DNA of 26,896 nucleotides, from contig JANTGX010000005.1 of the NCBI GenBank assembly GCA_024762755.1, positions 1-26,896 on the forward strand, written 5' to 3'. Below the pieces are notes generated by a model that was given only the letters and a program-made list of their open reading frames with translations, searched no databases and was not told where the DNA came from. The position numbers and the translations under genes are program-made. The DNA is from Gammaproteobacteria bacterium. Lineage in GTDB: Bacteria > Pseudomonadota > Gammaproteobacteria > SZUA-152. Position 1 is the first letter of the stretch. The number at the start of each line of letters is the position of its first letter. Below, one piece after another: positions 1-8,537 of the stretch.

Positions 1-10
1 GCGCAGGGTA

Positions 11-79
11 CCCGCGAAGCGGGCAAATCGTAGGGCGCCCTTTTCTTTCGTCTCTTTCTTTTGGGCGAGCAAAAGAAAG
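11..79. repeat. Palindromic sequences at the window edge
   Basis: Two hairpins are visible. CCCGC/GCGGG with a GAA loop lies at 11-23. A perfect 10-bp inverted repeat, CTTTCTTTTG/CAAAAGAAAG with a 6-nt spacer, lies at 54-79. The pyrimidine-rich then purine-rich layout resembles intergenic repeats that are common in high-GC proteobacteria, but the family was not confirmed. It precedes mshG by about 130 bases. It could be a 3'-end structure of a gene to the left; there is no clear T-tract, so it was not called a terminator. Confidence 0.4.
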
Positions 80-207
80 GGACACGCAGCCCGCCGCTTG
101 TGGCCGGAGACGATCTCCGAAACCAACAGGCTGCGGAACCGCACACAGGCTTGCTTACGGAGTCTGTCGCCCCAATCCCTCTCGCGCCTCACCCGGGAGA
201 TCCCCTA

Positions 208-1431
208 ATGCCCCTCTTCCGCTACAAGGCCCGCGACCACCGCGGTGACGCGGTCAGCGGCAACATGGAGGCCGCGAACAGCGACGCCGTGGCGGCACAG
301 TTGCTGGAGGGTGGCATGACGCCGGTGGAGATCGCGCCCTCGCAGGAGGCGCCGCGGGACGGTGCGGGCCTGTCGGCGCTGCTGGCGGCCAGGGTGGGCG
401 ACACCGACCTGATCCAGTTCTCGCGCCAGATGCACAGCCTGACCAAGGCCGGCGTGCCGCTGCTCTCTGCCCTGCACGGGCTCGCCCGTTCCACGCGCAA
501 CCCCTTGCTGGCGGAGACCATCGGCGAGGTGGCCGAGAGTCTGGAGGCCGGGCGTGACCTGGCCTCGGCCCTCAGTGAGCACGAGGAGATCTTCTCCCTG
601 TTCTACGTCTCCATGGTACGCATCGGCGAGACCACCGGCCGGCTGGACGAGATCTTCAAGCGCCTGGCCGAGTACCTTGAGCGCGACAAGCGCACCCGCC
701 AGCAGATCCGTTCCGCCCTGCGCTATCCCAGCTTCGTCATCAGCGCCATCGTCGCCGCCATCGCCATCCTCAATCTGTTCGTCATCCCCGCCTTCGCCAA
801 GGTCTTCGACAGCCTGGGTGCCGAACTGCCACTGGCCACGCGCATCCTGCTGGGCACTTCGGAGTTCATCGTGGCGTACTGGCCGTGGCTGCTCGGCGGT
901 CTGTTCGGCGCCCTGCTCGGGGCGCGCTACTACGTCTCCACGGAGGAGGGCCGCTACCGCTGGCACCGCTGGAAGCTGCGCCTGCCGCTGGCCGGCGACA
1001 TCATCTACCGCGCCACCCTGGCGCGCTTCGCGCGCCTGTTCGCCATGGCCACCCAGGCCGGCGTGCCGTTGGTGACGGCGCTGACGGTGGTCTCTCGCGC
1101 CCTGGACAACGACTACGTCGAGGAGCGCATCCTCAGCATGCAGACCGGCATCGAGCGCGGCGAGTCCATCACCCAGACCGCCGCCGCCACCGGCCTGTTC
1201 GATCCTCTGGTGATGCAGATGATGGCGGTGGGCGAGGAGACCGGAGCCATCGACACCCTGCTCGCCGAGGTGGGTGAATACTACGAGGACGAGGTGGCCT
1301 ACGACATCGAACGCCTCAGCGCGCGCATCGAACCCATCCTCACCGTGATCATCGCCGTTATCGTGCTGGTGCTCGCCCTGGGCGTGTTCCTGCCCATGTG
1401 GAGCCTGTCCGAGGTGGCCATCAAAAAATGA
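208..1431 (+). CDS. mshG: MSHA/type IV pilus inner-membrane platform protein (PilC/GspF family)
   Basis: This 407-aa protein is the inner-membrane platform on which the pilus motor ATPase acts to insert or extract pilins. Two GspF-type domains are visible, about residues 68-192 and 272-395. Each starts with the same pattern (FSRQMHSLTKAGVPLLSAL; FARLFAMATQAGVPLVTAL) and contains a G-E-E/T-T-G motif (IGETTGRLDEIF; VGEETGAIDTLL). Three membrane segments are likely at about 175-197, 222-242 and 376-398. Length matches the family. ATG 208 was chosen over an upstream in-frame extension because MPLFRYKARD is the usual family N-terminus and GGGAGA precedes it. Assignment to MshG rather than PilC or GspF rests on the downstream msh-type genes. 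The ATPase (MshE) and secretin (MshL) genes are not in the window and may lie to the left. Confidence 0.88.
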   Translation: MPLFRYKARDHRGDAVSGNMEAANSDAVAAQLLEGGMTPVEIAPSQEAPRDGAGLSALLAARVGDTDLIQFSRQMHSLTKAGVPLLSALHGLARSTRNPLLAETIGEVAESLEAGRDLASALSEHEEIFSLFYVSMVRIGETTGRLDEIFKRLAEYLERDKRTRQQIRSALRYPSFVISAIVAAIAILNLFVIPAFAKVFDSLGAELPLATRILLGTSEFIVAYWPWLLGGLFGALLGARYYVSTEEGRYRWHRWKLRLPLAGDIIYRATLARFARLFAMATQAGVPLVTALTVVSRALDNDYVEERILSMQTGIERGESITQTAAATGLFDPLVMQMMAVGEETGAIDTLLAEVGEYYEDEVAYDIERLSARIEPILTVIIAVIVLVLALGVFLPMWSLSEVAIKK

Positions 1432-1449
1432 GAAGGCGGTCACGCGGGG

Positions 1450-1476
1450 TCAAGTTTCATCACCACCGACCGATAG
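1450..1476 (+). promoter_or_regulatory. Sigma-28 (FliA)-type promoter of the pilin gene
   Basis: TCAAGTTT (1450-1457), 11 bases, then ACCGATAG (1469-1476). The known FliA consensus is TAAAGTTT-N11-GCCGATAA, often TCAAG in the -35 of pseudomonads. The -35 has one mismatch to the enteric form, the spacing is exact and the -10 has two mismatches. The predicted start is near 1485, giving a leader of about 95 nt before the pilin ATG at 1580. No competing sigma-70 promoter was obvious in the 148-base gap. The call is by eye only. Confidence 0.6.
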
Positions 1477-1579
1477 TCTTGGCGAACCCACTGGAGGCGA
1501 CGACGGGTCACCGCGAGACGAAGCCTTCGAGAAACCACCGTTCAAGCACAGACAACACGTGATTCGTCAGGAGAAGACA

Positions 1580-2041
1580 ATGAAACACATGCACGCAATG
1601 AAGACCGAAAGCGGATTCACCCTCATCGAACTGGTCATGGTCATCGTGATCCTCGGCATCCTCGCCGCCACCGCCCTGCCCAAGTTCATCGACACCACCG
1701 GCGAGGCCCGCGTCGCGGCGGTGAAGGGCGTGGCCGGCGGCCTCGGCTCGGCCAATGCGGTGAACTTTGCGGCCTCTCTGGCCAAGGGTCAGGTGGTGGG
1801 CGTGGCGGTCGGCTCAGCGACGGCCATCACCGGCATCACCGACACCACCGGCGGCTGCAGCACGACGGTGGCCGGCAACCTGGTCGACGGCGTGACCTTC
1901 GCCGCCAGCGGCGCCGGCACCTACAACGTGACCACGGCCTCGGGCACCATCACCAACATCGGCGACACCGTGACCTGTACCGTCACCAACAACGACGATA
2001 ACAGCAAGACCGCCGACTTCGTCCTGACCGCCACCAAGTGA
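1580..2041 (+). CDS. mshA: MSHA-type major pilin (type IV prepilin)
   Basis: This 153-aa prepilin has a short charged leader followed by the prepilin peptidase motif G|FTLIELVMV. Cleavage is expected after Gly12, and the Glu at +5 needed for assembly is present. The hydrophobic alpha1-N segment runs on through ILGILAATALPKFIDTTGEARV, the pattern of MshA-class pilins. Two cysteines, in GGCST and in TCTVT, could form the C-terminal disulfide loop. The rest is rich in Thr, Gly, Ala and Ser. ATG 1580 is preferred over the in-frame GTG at 1559 because AGGAG lies about 7 bases upstream. It has its own sigma-28-type promoter, and a hairpin lies 51 bases after the stop, consistent with an abundant structural subunit. 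A minor pilin role cannot be excluded, but position and leader favour the major subunit. Confidence 0.8.
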   Translation: MKHMHAMKTESGFTLIELVMVIVILGILAATALPKFIDTTGEARVAAVKGVAGGLGSANAVNFAASLAKGQVVGVAVGSATAITGITDTTGGCSTTVAGNLVDGVTFAASGAGTYNVTTASGTITNIGDTVTCTVTNNDDNSKTADFVLTATK

Positions 2042-2091
2042 CGGCCGGGCCGGACACGGGCGCGGACTGAGCCTTATGCCGTGCCGTCTTG

Positions 2092-2123
2092 CAGGCCGGA
2101 CAGCCTCGCTGTCTGGCCTGTTT
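2092..2123 (+). terminator. Hairpin after the pilin gene, probable attenuating terminator
   Basis: CAGGCCGGACAG, a 5-nt loop, then CTGTCTGGCCTG form a 12-bp stem with one G-T pair, followed by only TTT. The short T run suggests partial termination: most transcripts would end after the pilin and some would read into the next gene, whose ATG is 27 bases downstream. Confidence 0.55.
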
Positions 2124-2149
2124 CCGTTCTGCCGGCCAATAAATTGACC

Positions 2150-5100
2150 ATGCGCGCCTTGATCCTCTATTTGTCGTTACTCTTCCTGCTGTCGCTCGCC
2201 ACGGCGGCGCAGGCGGCAGTGGTCAAAGGCGTACAGAGCGGCACGGCGGTGAGCAACGCCAATGGCGTGTTGAGTGTGGCGGTGAGTCCCGTGGACCCGG
2301 CCAAGTCCTTCCTGGTCTTCAACCTGCGCTCGGACAGTGGTCGGCCGCCGGACAGCATGTTGCGCGGCCGTCTGAATGCGGCCGGTAGTGCATTGGAATT
2401 CGAACGGGTCACCAGTGGCGGGGCGCGCATCGACATCCAGTGGTATTTGGTGGAGTTCAGCAGCGGTGTGCGTGTGCAGCGGGGAGAGTTCAGGCAGACG
2501 GCGCGCACCATGAACATTCCCATCGCCCCGGTGGCCTCCACGGCTCAGGCCTTCGTCCTCTGGTCGAAGACCCCGGCGGCCACGCACAGCCAATGGAGTC
2601 TGGACGATCCCATCCTCGGTGAACTCACGGCCAGGGGGAATCTGCAGTTCCGGGTCAATGAGGCGAATACCCATGAGGTGGCTTGGCAGGTGGTGGAGTT
2701 CACCACGGCGGCCGATCTCCAGGTGCAAAAGGGCAGCACCTCTCTGGCGAGTTCACAGGCCAGTGTGGACGTCACCCTGCCGACGCCTGTGGATGTGAAC
2801 ACGAGTTTTGTCCTCGCCGGTTTTCGCAGTTCGGGGGGCGGTTCCGACGTTGGCGCGCGCATGATCCGCGCCCGCCTGCTGGATGCCAACACCGTACGCA
2901 TCGACCGCAGCCGTACCGGCGATACCCTCGACGAAATCAGCTGGCAGGTGGTGGAACTGAAGGACGGTAGTCGTGTGCAGCACGGCAACGCGGCGTTCGC
3001 CGCAGGCACGGCCAGGGTCACAGCCGCGCTCTCGTCGCTGGACCTTGCTCATTCGCTGGCCTTCGCCTCGGTGCAGGCGGCGGCCGGTCAGTCCCTGGGG
3101 CGGACACGTTTCAACAGCGATGACATCATCGGCGAGGCCTCGGCCACCCTGTCTCTCACCAGCAGCAGTCTGACGCTGCGCCGCAATGCTGCCGCCGATG
3201 CCGCCGATATCGGCTGGTTCGTGGTCGATTTCAATGCCGCCCCGGCGGTCGCTCTGCCGGCCCCTGTCGCCGAATGGCGCCTCGACGAGACTCGCTGGGA
3301 CGGTACCCCGGGTGAGGTGGTGGACAGCAGCGGTAATGGACTGAACGGTGTCCGTGTCGGCGGCGCGACACCGGCGCCGGCCAAGGTCTGCAATGGTGCC
3401 TCGCTGAATGGCAGCAGCGACTACCTGCAGATCGCCGATGATCCCCTGCTGGACATCACCGATCGCCTCACCGTGACCACCTGGATCCGTGCCGACAGCC
3501 TGCCGTCGAGCGGCCTGAAGAGCATTCTCTCAAAAGACGAGAACTACGAATTCCATGTCAACAGCCGGGGCGAGATCTTCTGGTGGTGGAACAATGCCGC
3601 CGGTGGCACCCGCACCCTGACCAGTAGCGGAGTGACCATCATCCCCGGTCGCTGGTATCACATCGCCATCGTCTACGATGCCGGCGGGCGCCAGCGATTG
3701 TATGTGGACGGCGCCGTGCGGGCGTCTGCCAGTTACAGCGAGACCCTGCGTATCAACAACGATCCACTGCAGATCGGTGCTGACCAAGGCTTTCCCGGTC
3801 GCCAGTTCGATGGCTTGATCGACGAGGTGAGGGTCTATCACGCCGCCCTCGATGCCAGCCAGGTGGCGGCGGTGATGGCCGAGACACGGCCCTGTGCGGT
3901 GAGTCGCCTGGCCTACTACCCCCTCGACGAGGCGGCTTGGAATGGCACCCCGGGTGAGATCCAGGATGCCAGTGGCAGCGGCCATCATGGCCGCGCCATC
4001 GGGGGGGCGCAGAGCGTTGCCAACGGTAAGGTGTGCCGCGCCGGACAGGTATTGGCCGAGGGCGATGCCATCGACACCGGCGTGGATCTGGACGCCGACG
4101 CAGGCGCAGTGGGTAGCATCTCTTTCTGGTTTCGGCCCAACTGGACCGACAATGGTGGCGAGCGCAGTCGGGCTCGTGTGCTGTTCGATGCCACACGGGG
4201 CGACAAGTATTTCAAATTGACCAAGCGGCGAGCGGCGCGAGGCCGGGACACCCGGCTCAGTCTGTTGTTCGAGGACGACGCCGACAACGACTTTGACGTC
4301 AGTGCCGACGTGGCACGTCTGACCAGTGGTACCTGGGTACACATTGCCGTGACTTGGGACTTCGCGGCCAATCGCTACCAGATCTACCTCAATGGTGCGC
4401 CGGTTGCCGATGTCTCACGCGCCAGCAATCGCCGCATGCCCGACCTCAACAGCCTCTATTTCGGCGACAACCGCACCGGCTATAATCCTTATGGCATCAC
4501 CCGCGTGGCCAATGGCAGTTTCGACGAGATACACCTCGATGCCCGCGTGTTGAGCCAAGCCGAGATCCAGGCCGACATGAATGCCACCCACCCCTGCGGA
4601 GGCGCCACCCATTTCGTGTTGGGTCACGACGGCTTCGGCATCAACTGCGTGGCCGAGTCCATCACCCTCGAGGCGCGTCTGGCCGATGGCAGCCTCGACA
4701 CGGGCTACACCGGCACGGTCACCCTGGACACGCAGAACGGCAATGGCAGCTGGTCACTGGCCGCGGGCAGTGGCGTGTTCAGCGATGTGCTGGCCGGTGA
4801 CGGGCAGGCCAGCTATCAGTTCGTCGCCGCCGATGGCGGCACCGCCCGCTTCCTGCTCGACTACCCCAGCGGCCCGGCCAGCGTGAACATCGCCGCCGGC
4901 GACGGCAGCATCACGGACGACGACAGCGAGGGCCTGTTGAGATTCTCGCCCAACGGTTTCGTGGTCACCCAGGCACCCTTGGGCAATCCACCGCCGCCGG
5001 TCATCGACACGCGCATCGCGCCGCAGACGGCGTCCACGCCTTTCGCCCTGTATCTGGCGGCCTACGGGCAGACGCCCAGCGACCCGGTGTGCGGCATCAT

Positions 5101-6616
5101 CGAGGCCTACGACGGGGCCAAGGCGCTGAGGTTCTGGTCCGCTTACGCCGACCCGGTGAGTGGCAGCCGCCCGCTGCAGGTGGACGGCGTGGCGGTGGCC
5201 GGACTCGAGGCGGCGGCCGCGGCACAGACGGTGAACTTCAGCCAGGGCCAGGCGACGGTGAGCGTGAACTACGCCGACGTGGGCCGCCTCAACCTGGGCC
5301 TGAAGGACGACACGGTGACCGATCCCAATCTGCCCAATGGCATCCGTGGTGCCGCCGATCCCTTCGTCGTGCGCCCGGCCGGCTTCGTCCTCGGCGCCAT
5401 CCAGCGCAGCAGCGACGGCCTGGCCAATCCGGCCGCAACGGACCAGAACGGCCCGGTGTTCATCGCCGCCGGCAGCCCCTTCTCGGTCACCGTCACGGCG
5501 GTCGATAGCCTGGGCAACGCGACGCCCAACTTCGGCCAGGAGACGACGCCGGAGACGGTGCGCCTGGACCCCGGCCTGGTGGCCGCCGGCGGCGTCAACA
5601 ATCCGCCCATTGTCTTCACCGCGGGCTTTGGGCCCTTCGTCGGCGGCGTGGCCACGGGCAGCGACTTCAGCTGGGGCGAGGTGGGCATCATCCGCCTCAC
5701 GCCCGCCATTGGCGACGGCGACTACCTCGGGGCGGGCGACGTGCTCGGCACACCCAGCGGCAACGTCGGCCGCTTCATCCCCTTCGACTTCGACGTGAGC
5801 CTGGACAACAGCCCCCGCTTCGCCACCTCCTGCGGCGGCTTCACCTATCTGGGCCAGGCCTTCGGCTATGCCACCGCGCCGCAGGTGACCCTCACCGCGC
5901 GCAATGCCGCGGGGGGCACCACGGCCAACTACGACAATGCCTGGTGGAAGCTGGCCGACTTCAGCGAGAGCTATGCCCACAACGGGGCCATCTCCAGCGG
6001 CGCGGCGCTGGACGCCAGTGGGGCCGGACACACGCCGCTGGTGTGCAGCAACTGCGCCGGCAGCGTCGGCGTGAGCTTCAACGGCAGCCTGGCCTACACC
6101 GCCGCCCAGCCGGAGACGCGGCCCTTCGACGGCGCGGTGGATATCACCTTTGCCGTCACCGATGCCGATGGCGTCGCCTATGCCGGCAATCCCTTCACCA
6201 TCCCCGCCATCGGCTTCGATGCCGGCGCCGAGCAGCGTGCCGGGCGCGGCTACGCGCGCGATGCCTACGGCACCTACGCGCAGATCGGCGATGTCCTGCC
6301 CCTCGAGGTGGGCACGCAGTACTACGACGCCAGCGGGCGGTGGGTCGACAATACCGACGACAGCTGCACCATGTTCAGTTACACCAAGGTGGACAGCGGC
6401 ATCGTCACCACGGTGACGCCGGCCAGCCCGGTGGGCATCTCGGCCGGCCGCGGTGACCTGAGCCTGCAGCTCGGTGCCGACCCCGGCGACCCGGGGGGCA
6501 GTGCCAGTGTCGGCCTCACCTGGCCCAGCTGGCTGACCGGCGATGCCAGCGCCACGGTCACCTTCGGCATCTTCCGCGGCGACGACCGCTTCCTCTACTG
6601 GCGCGAGGCGCCGTGA
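2150..6616 (+). CDS. mshQ: Giant secreted LamG/DUF6701 protein of the MSHA locus (MshQ-like)
   Basis: This 1488-aa protein has a signal peptide (residues 1-22, cleavage near AQA|AVV). Residues about 23-363 hold four degenerate tandem repeats of 80-100 aa, each ending in a W-x-V-V-E-F type strand (near residues 98, 179, 265 and 356). Two LamG/concanavalin-like domains follow, about 372-580 and 585-815, each opening with a W-G-T-P-G-E motif and ending in a D-E-V-R-V-Y or D-E-I-H-L type motif. The remainder, about 820-1488, resembles the DUF6701 region of MSHA-locus MshQ proteins and carries scattered cysteine pairs. The likely role is a surface-exposed adhesin or tip component displayed by the pilus. 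ATG 2150 was chosen because it begins the signal peptide; the frame is open further upstream to 2081. The gene is translationally coupled to mshC (TGATG). Binding target is unknown. Confidence 0.75.
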   Translation: MRALILYLSLLFLLSLATAAQAAVVKGVQSGTAVSNANGVLSVAVSPVDPAKSFLVFNLRSDSGRPPDSMLRGRLNAAGSALEFERVTSGGARIDIQWYLVEFSSGVRVQRGEFRQTARTMNIPIAPVASTAQAFVLWSKTPAATHSQWSLDDPILGELTARGNLQFRVNEANTHEVAWQVVEFTTAADLQVQKGSTSLASSQASVDVTLPTPVDVNTSFVLAGFRSSGGGSDVGARMIRARLLDANTVRIDRSRTGDTLDEISWQVVELKDGSRVQHGNAAFAAGTARVTAALSSLDLAHSLAFASVQAAAGQSLGRTRFNSDDIIGEASATLSLTSSSLTLRRNAAADAADIGWFVVDFNAAPAVALPAPVAEWRLDETRWDGTPGEVVDSSGNGLNGVRVGGATPAPAKVCNGASLNGSSDYLQIADDPLLDITDRLTVTTWIRADSLPSSGLKSILSKDENYEFHVNSRGEIFWWWNNAAGGTRTLTSSGVTIIPGRWYHIAIVYDAGGRQRLYVDGAVRASASYSETLRINNDPLQIGADQGFPGRQFDGLIDEVRVYHAALDASQVAAVMAETRPCAVSRLAYYPLDEAAWNGTPGEIQDASGSGHHGRAIGGAQSVANGKVCRAGQVLAEGDAIDTGVDLDADAGAVGSISFWFRPNWTDNGGERSRARVLFDATRGDKYFKLTKRRAARGRDTRLSLLFEDDADNDFDVSADVARLTSGTWVHIAVTWDFAANRYQIYLNGAPVADVSRASNRRMPDLNSLYFGDNRTGYNPYGITRVANGSFDEIHLDARVLSQAEIQADMNATHPCGGATHFVLGHDGFGINCVAESITLEARLADGSLDTGYTGTVTLDTQNGNGSWSLAAGSGVFSDVLAGDGQASYQFVAADGGTARFLLDYPSGPASVNIAAGDGSITDDDSEGLLRFSPNGFVVTQAPLGNPPPPVIDTRIAPQTASTPFALYLAAYGQTPSDPVCGIIEAYDGAKALRFWSAYADPVSGSRPLQVDGVAVAGLEAAAAAQTVNFSQGQATVSVNYADVGRLNLGLKDDTVTDPNLPNGIRGAADPFVVRPAGFVLGAIQRSSDGLANPAATDQNGPVFIAAGSPFSVTVTAVDSLGNATPNFGQETTPETVRLDPGLVAAGGVNNPPIVFTAGFGPFVGGVATGSDFSWGEVGIIRLTPAIGDGDYLGAGDVLGTPSGNVGRFIPFDFDVSLDNSPRFATSCGGFTYLGQAFGYATAPQVTLTARNAAGGTTANYDNAWWKLADFSESYAHNGAISSGAALDASGAGHTPLVCSNCAGSVGVSFNGSLAYTAAQPETRPFDGAVDITFAVTDADGVAYAGNPFTIPAIGFDAGAEQRAGRGYARDAYGTYAQIGDVLPLEVGTQYYDASGRWVDNTDDSCTMFSYTKVDSGIVTTVTPASPVGISAGRGDLSLQLGADPGDPGGSASVGLTWPSWLTGDASATVTFGIFRGDDRFLYWREAP

Positions 6617-7065
6617 TGCGCCAGCGCGGCTTCACCCTGGTCGAGCTGGTGGCGGTGCTGGTGCTCATGGGAGTGCTGGCGGTGGTCGCCGTTGGCCGTT
6701 TCGATCCCGCCGACTTCCGGTTGCGCGAGGCACGCGGCGAGCTGCTCTCGGCCCTGCGCTTCGCCCAGGAGCAGTCCCTCGCCCACACCGGCGACACGCC
6801 CTTCGCGGTGAGCCTGAACAGTACCGGTTTCGCTGTCGTCCAGGGGGGTGCGCCGGTGGCCGATCCGCAGACGGGGAACGGCTACGCGCGCACCTGGGGC
6901 AACGTGCGCCTGGACCGGAGCGGCAGCATCGCCTTCGACGGCTATGGCGAACCCAGCCTCGGTGGCGGCCTGGCCTGGGGCGGCAACGGCCTGCCGATCG
7001 GTATGTCGAGCGGCGATGCCACGGCCGTGGTGACGGTGGAACGCCTCACGGGATACGTGCGATGA
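6616..7065 (+). CDS. mshC: MSHA minor pilin MshC-like (GspH/FimT-type prepilin)
   Basis: This 149-aa prepilin has a very short leader and the motif RG|FTLVELVAV, with Glu at +5 and a hydrophobic helix through LMGVLAVVAVGRFD. The sequence after the helix, with a conserved Arg-rich amphipathic stretch (REARGELLSALRFAQEQSLAHTG), is typical of GspH/FimT/MshC-type pseudopilins. These minor pilins are thought to form an initiating complex at the pilus tip. ATG 6616 overlaps the stop of the preceding gene (TGATG); an in-frame GTG at 6613 is an alternative. The stop overlaps the start of mshD (ATGA), so the genes are translationally coupled. The MshC name rests on position and size. Confidence 0.72.
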   Translation: MRQRGFTLVELVAVLVLMGVLAVVAVGRFDPADFRLREARGELLSALRFAQEQSLAHTGDTPFAVSLNSTGFAVVQGGAPVADPQTGNGYARTWGNVRLDRSGSIAFDGYGEPSLGGGLAWGGNGLPIGMSSGDATAVVTVERLTGYVR

Positions 7066-7583
7066 GGCGCCAGGCGGGCTTCAGCCTGCTGGAGACGGTG
7101 CTGGTCATCGTCTTGCTGGGCATCGTCGTCGCCGGCCTCTCCTCGTTGTTCGTCAGCAGCGTGGGCAAGAGCCACGAGCCCTACCTGCGCCAGCGCGCCC
7201 TGGCCGTGGCCGGCGCCTTCATGGACGAGATCATGGCCAAGCGCTGGGACGAGAACACGCCCCTCGGCGGCGGCTGTGTGAACACCGGCAGCGGCTTCTG
7301 CCTCAGCGGGCCGGCGGCCGCCGGTCTCGCCACGGAGGAGGCGGCACGCGCCGACTGGGACGACGTGGACGACTACGACGCCATCACCGCGCAAAGCCCG
7401 CCGCAGGACGCCAGCGGCAATCCCATGCCCGGCCACGACGGCTTCAGCGTCACGGTGAACGTGAGCCAGCCGGCCGGCGGCTGGAACGGCCTGCCGGCGG
7501 CCGACGTCAAGCGCATCGAGGTGCAGGTGGCTTCCAACAGCGGCGAGCAGATCGTGCTCCATGCCTGGCGGGTGAACTTCTGA
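7062..7583 (+). CDS. mshD: MSHA minor pilin MshD-like prepilin
   Basis: This 173-aa prepilin has the motif AG|FSLLETVLVIVLLG, with Glu at +5. After the helix, the stretch LRQRALAVAGAFMDEIMAKRWDENTP matches the MshD-type pattern in which a conserved region near residue 60 ends in W-D-E-N-T/P. Two cysteines (GGC, GFC) lie just after it. It probably joins MshC and MshO in a minor pilin complex at the pilus base or tip. The start overlaps the mshC stop by 4 bases, and its TGA shares one base with the ATG of the next gene. A much longer in-frame open stretch upstream is only the shadow of mshQ and mshC in another frame. Confidence 0.72.
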   Translation: MRRQAGFSLLETVLVIVLLGIVVAGLSSLFVSSVGKSHEPYLRQRALAVAGAFMDEIMAKRWDENTPLGGGCVNTGSGFCLSGPAAAGLATEEAARADWDDVDDYDAITAQSPPQDASGNPMPGHDGFSVTVNVSQPAGGWNGLPAADVKRIEVQVASNSGEQIVLHAWRVNF

Positions 7584-8422
7584 TGGCGCCGGACAGGGGG
7601 CGCGGTTTCACCCTGGTGGAGATGGTCACGGTGATCGTCCTGCTGGGTATCGTCGCCGCGGTGATCACCCCCTTCATCGCCAACAGCGTGCGCGCCTGGC
7701 AGGACAGCGAGGCGCGCGCCGATCTGGTGGCCAAGGGCCGCCTGGCCCTGGAGCGGTTGGCGCGCGAGGTGCGCCTGGCGGTGCCCAACAGCCTGGTGGT
7801 GCTCAACGGCGGCCAGGGCATCGAGTTCGTGCGCACGCGCAGCGGCGGGCGCTACATCGCCCGCTTCGACAACTACGGCAGCGCCTTCTCGCGCATCAAT
7901 CGCCGCTTTCGCCGCAACGCCACCCTGACCCAGGGCCTGTACGTCATGGGCAGTGGCTACGGCTTCGCCGCGGGGGACGTGCTGGTCATCGGCAACACCT
8001 CGCCGGCGGGCCTGCGCAGCTTCCCCGGCAGCGGGCCGGCGGTGGCCCTCAGCGGGGTGGTTGCCACCACCGCGGCCGCCGATGGCACCGACCTGGGGCA
8101 GATCCTGCAATTCGCCAATCACCGCTTCGCCACGCAGTCACCGGGCCGCCACTTCAGTATCGCCGATGCCACCATCGAGGTGGGCTTGAGCGGCGACGGC
8201 CTGCGCTGGCATCAGGTCGCCGGCATCAGTGGCTACGATGGCGTGGCCGACTGGGGAGCGGGCGATCCCTTGCTGGTGGACGGTATCAGTGCAATCACCT
8301 TCGACTATGTGCCGGGCACGCCCACGGCCACCGGCGTATTGCGCATGGACCTGCAGCTGGCGCTGGGTGCCGACCACGGCCTGCGCCTGTACCACGAGGT
8401 GCATGTGAGGAACACGCCATGA
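7583..8422 (+). CDS. mshO: MSHA minor pilin MshO-like prepilin
   Basis: This 279-aa prepilin has the motif RG|FTLVEMVTVIVLLGIVAAVITPFI. The region that follows (RLALERLAREVRLAVPNSL, then GIEFVRTRSGGRYI) is characteristic of MshO, a PilW/GspJ-like minor pilin. It probably belongs to the pilus initiation complex with MshC, MshD and MshP. It is coupled to mshD by TGATG. The last 63 bp, which encode the C-terminal residues and the following ATG, occur a second time 177 bp downstream, so the end of this gene was involved in a duplication. The reading frame itself is intact. Confidence 0.75.
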   Translation: MAPDRGRGFTLVEMVTVIVLLGIVAAVITPFIANSVRAWQDSEARADLVAKGRLALERLAREVRLAVPNSLVVLNGGQGIEFVRTRSGGRYIARFDNYGSAFSRINRRFRRNATLTQGLYVMGSGYGFAAGDVLVIGNTSPAGLRSFPGSGPAVALSGVVATTAAADGTDLGQILQFANHRFATQSPGRHFSIADATIEVGLSGDGLRWHQVAGISGYDGVADWGAGDPLLVDGISAITFDYVPGTPTATGVLRMDLQLALGADHGLRLYHEVHVRNTP

Positions 8423-8423
8423 G
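8361..8423 (+). repeat. 63-bp direct repeat, copy 1 (end of mshO plus following ATG)
   Basis: CGCTGGGTGCCGACC onward to CGCCATGAG. It matches 8538-8600 except for two T/C differences. This copy encodes the real C-terminus of MshO and an ATG at 8419 that overlaps its stop. The offset between the copies is 177 bp, a multiple of three, so both ATG codons share the mshP frame. Confidence 0.9.
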
Positions 8424-8463
8424 GGGCGTCAAGCCGTCGTCGTGTCTGCCGGGGGAGTCCGCC

Positions 8464-8536
8464 GTAGGTTGGGGTGAGCTGGCGAAGCCCAACGTGCCCC
8501 GTCCTGTTGGGCATCGCTGGGCTCAGCCCAACCTAC
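8464..8536. repeat. 73-bp REP/MITE-like palindromic element
   Basis: The ends are GTAGGTTGGG and CCCAACCTAC. The arms of about 30 bp are nearly perfect inverted repeats, including an inner GCCCAAC/GTTGGGC stem, around a loop of about 12 bases. Palindromes beginning GTAGGTTGGG occur in intergenic regions of many proteobacteria (recollection, not searched). The right end lies one base before repeat copy 2, so the element sits at the edge of the duplicated block. Confidence 0.75.
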
Positions 8537-8537
8537 C

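Noticed and set aside
4754..6031. A 425-codon open frame on the minus strand inside the MshQ-like gene
   Set aside because: It is a shadow of the DUF6701 coding region, without ribosome-binding site or recognisable domain.
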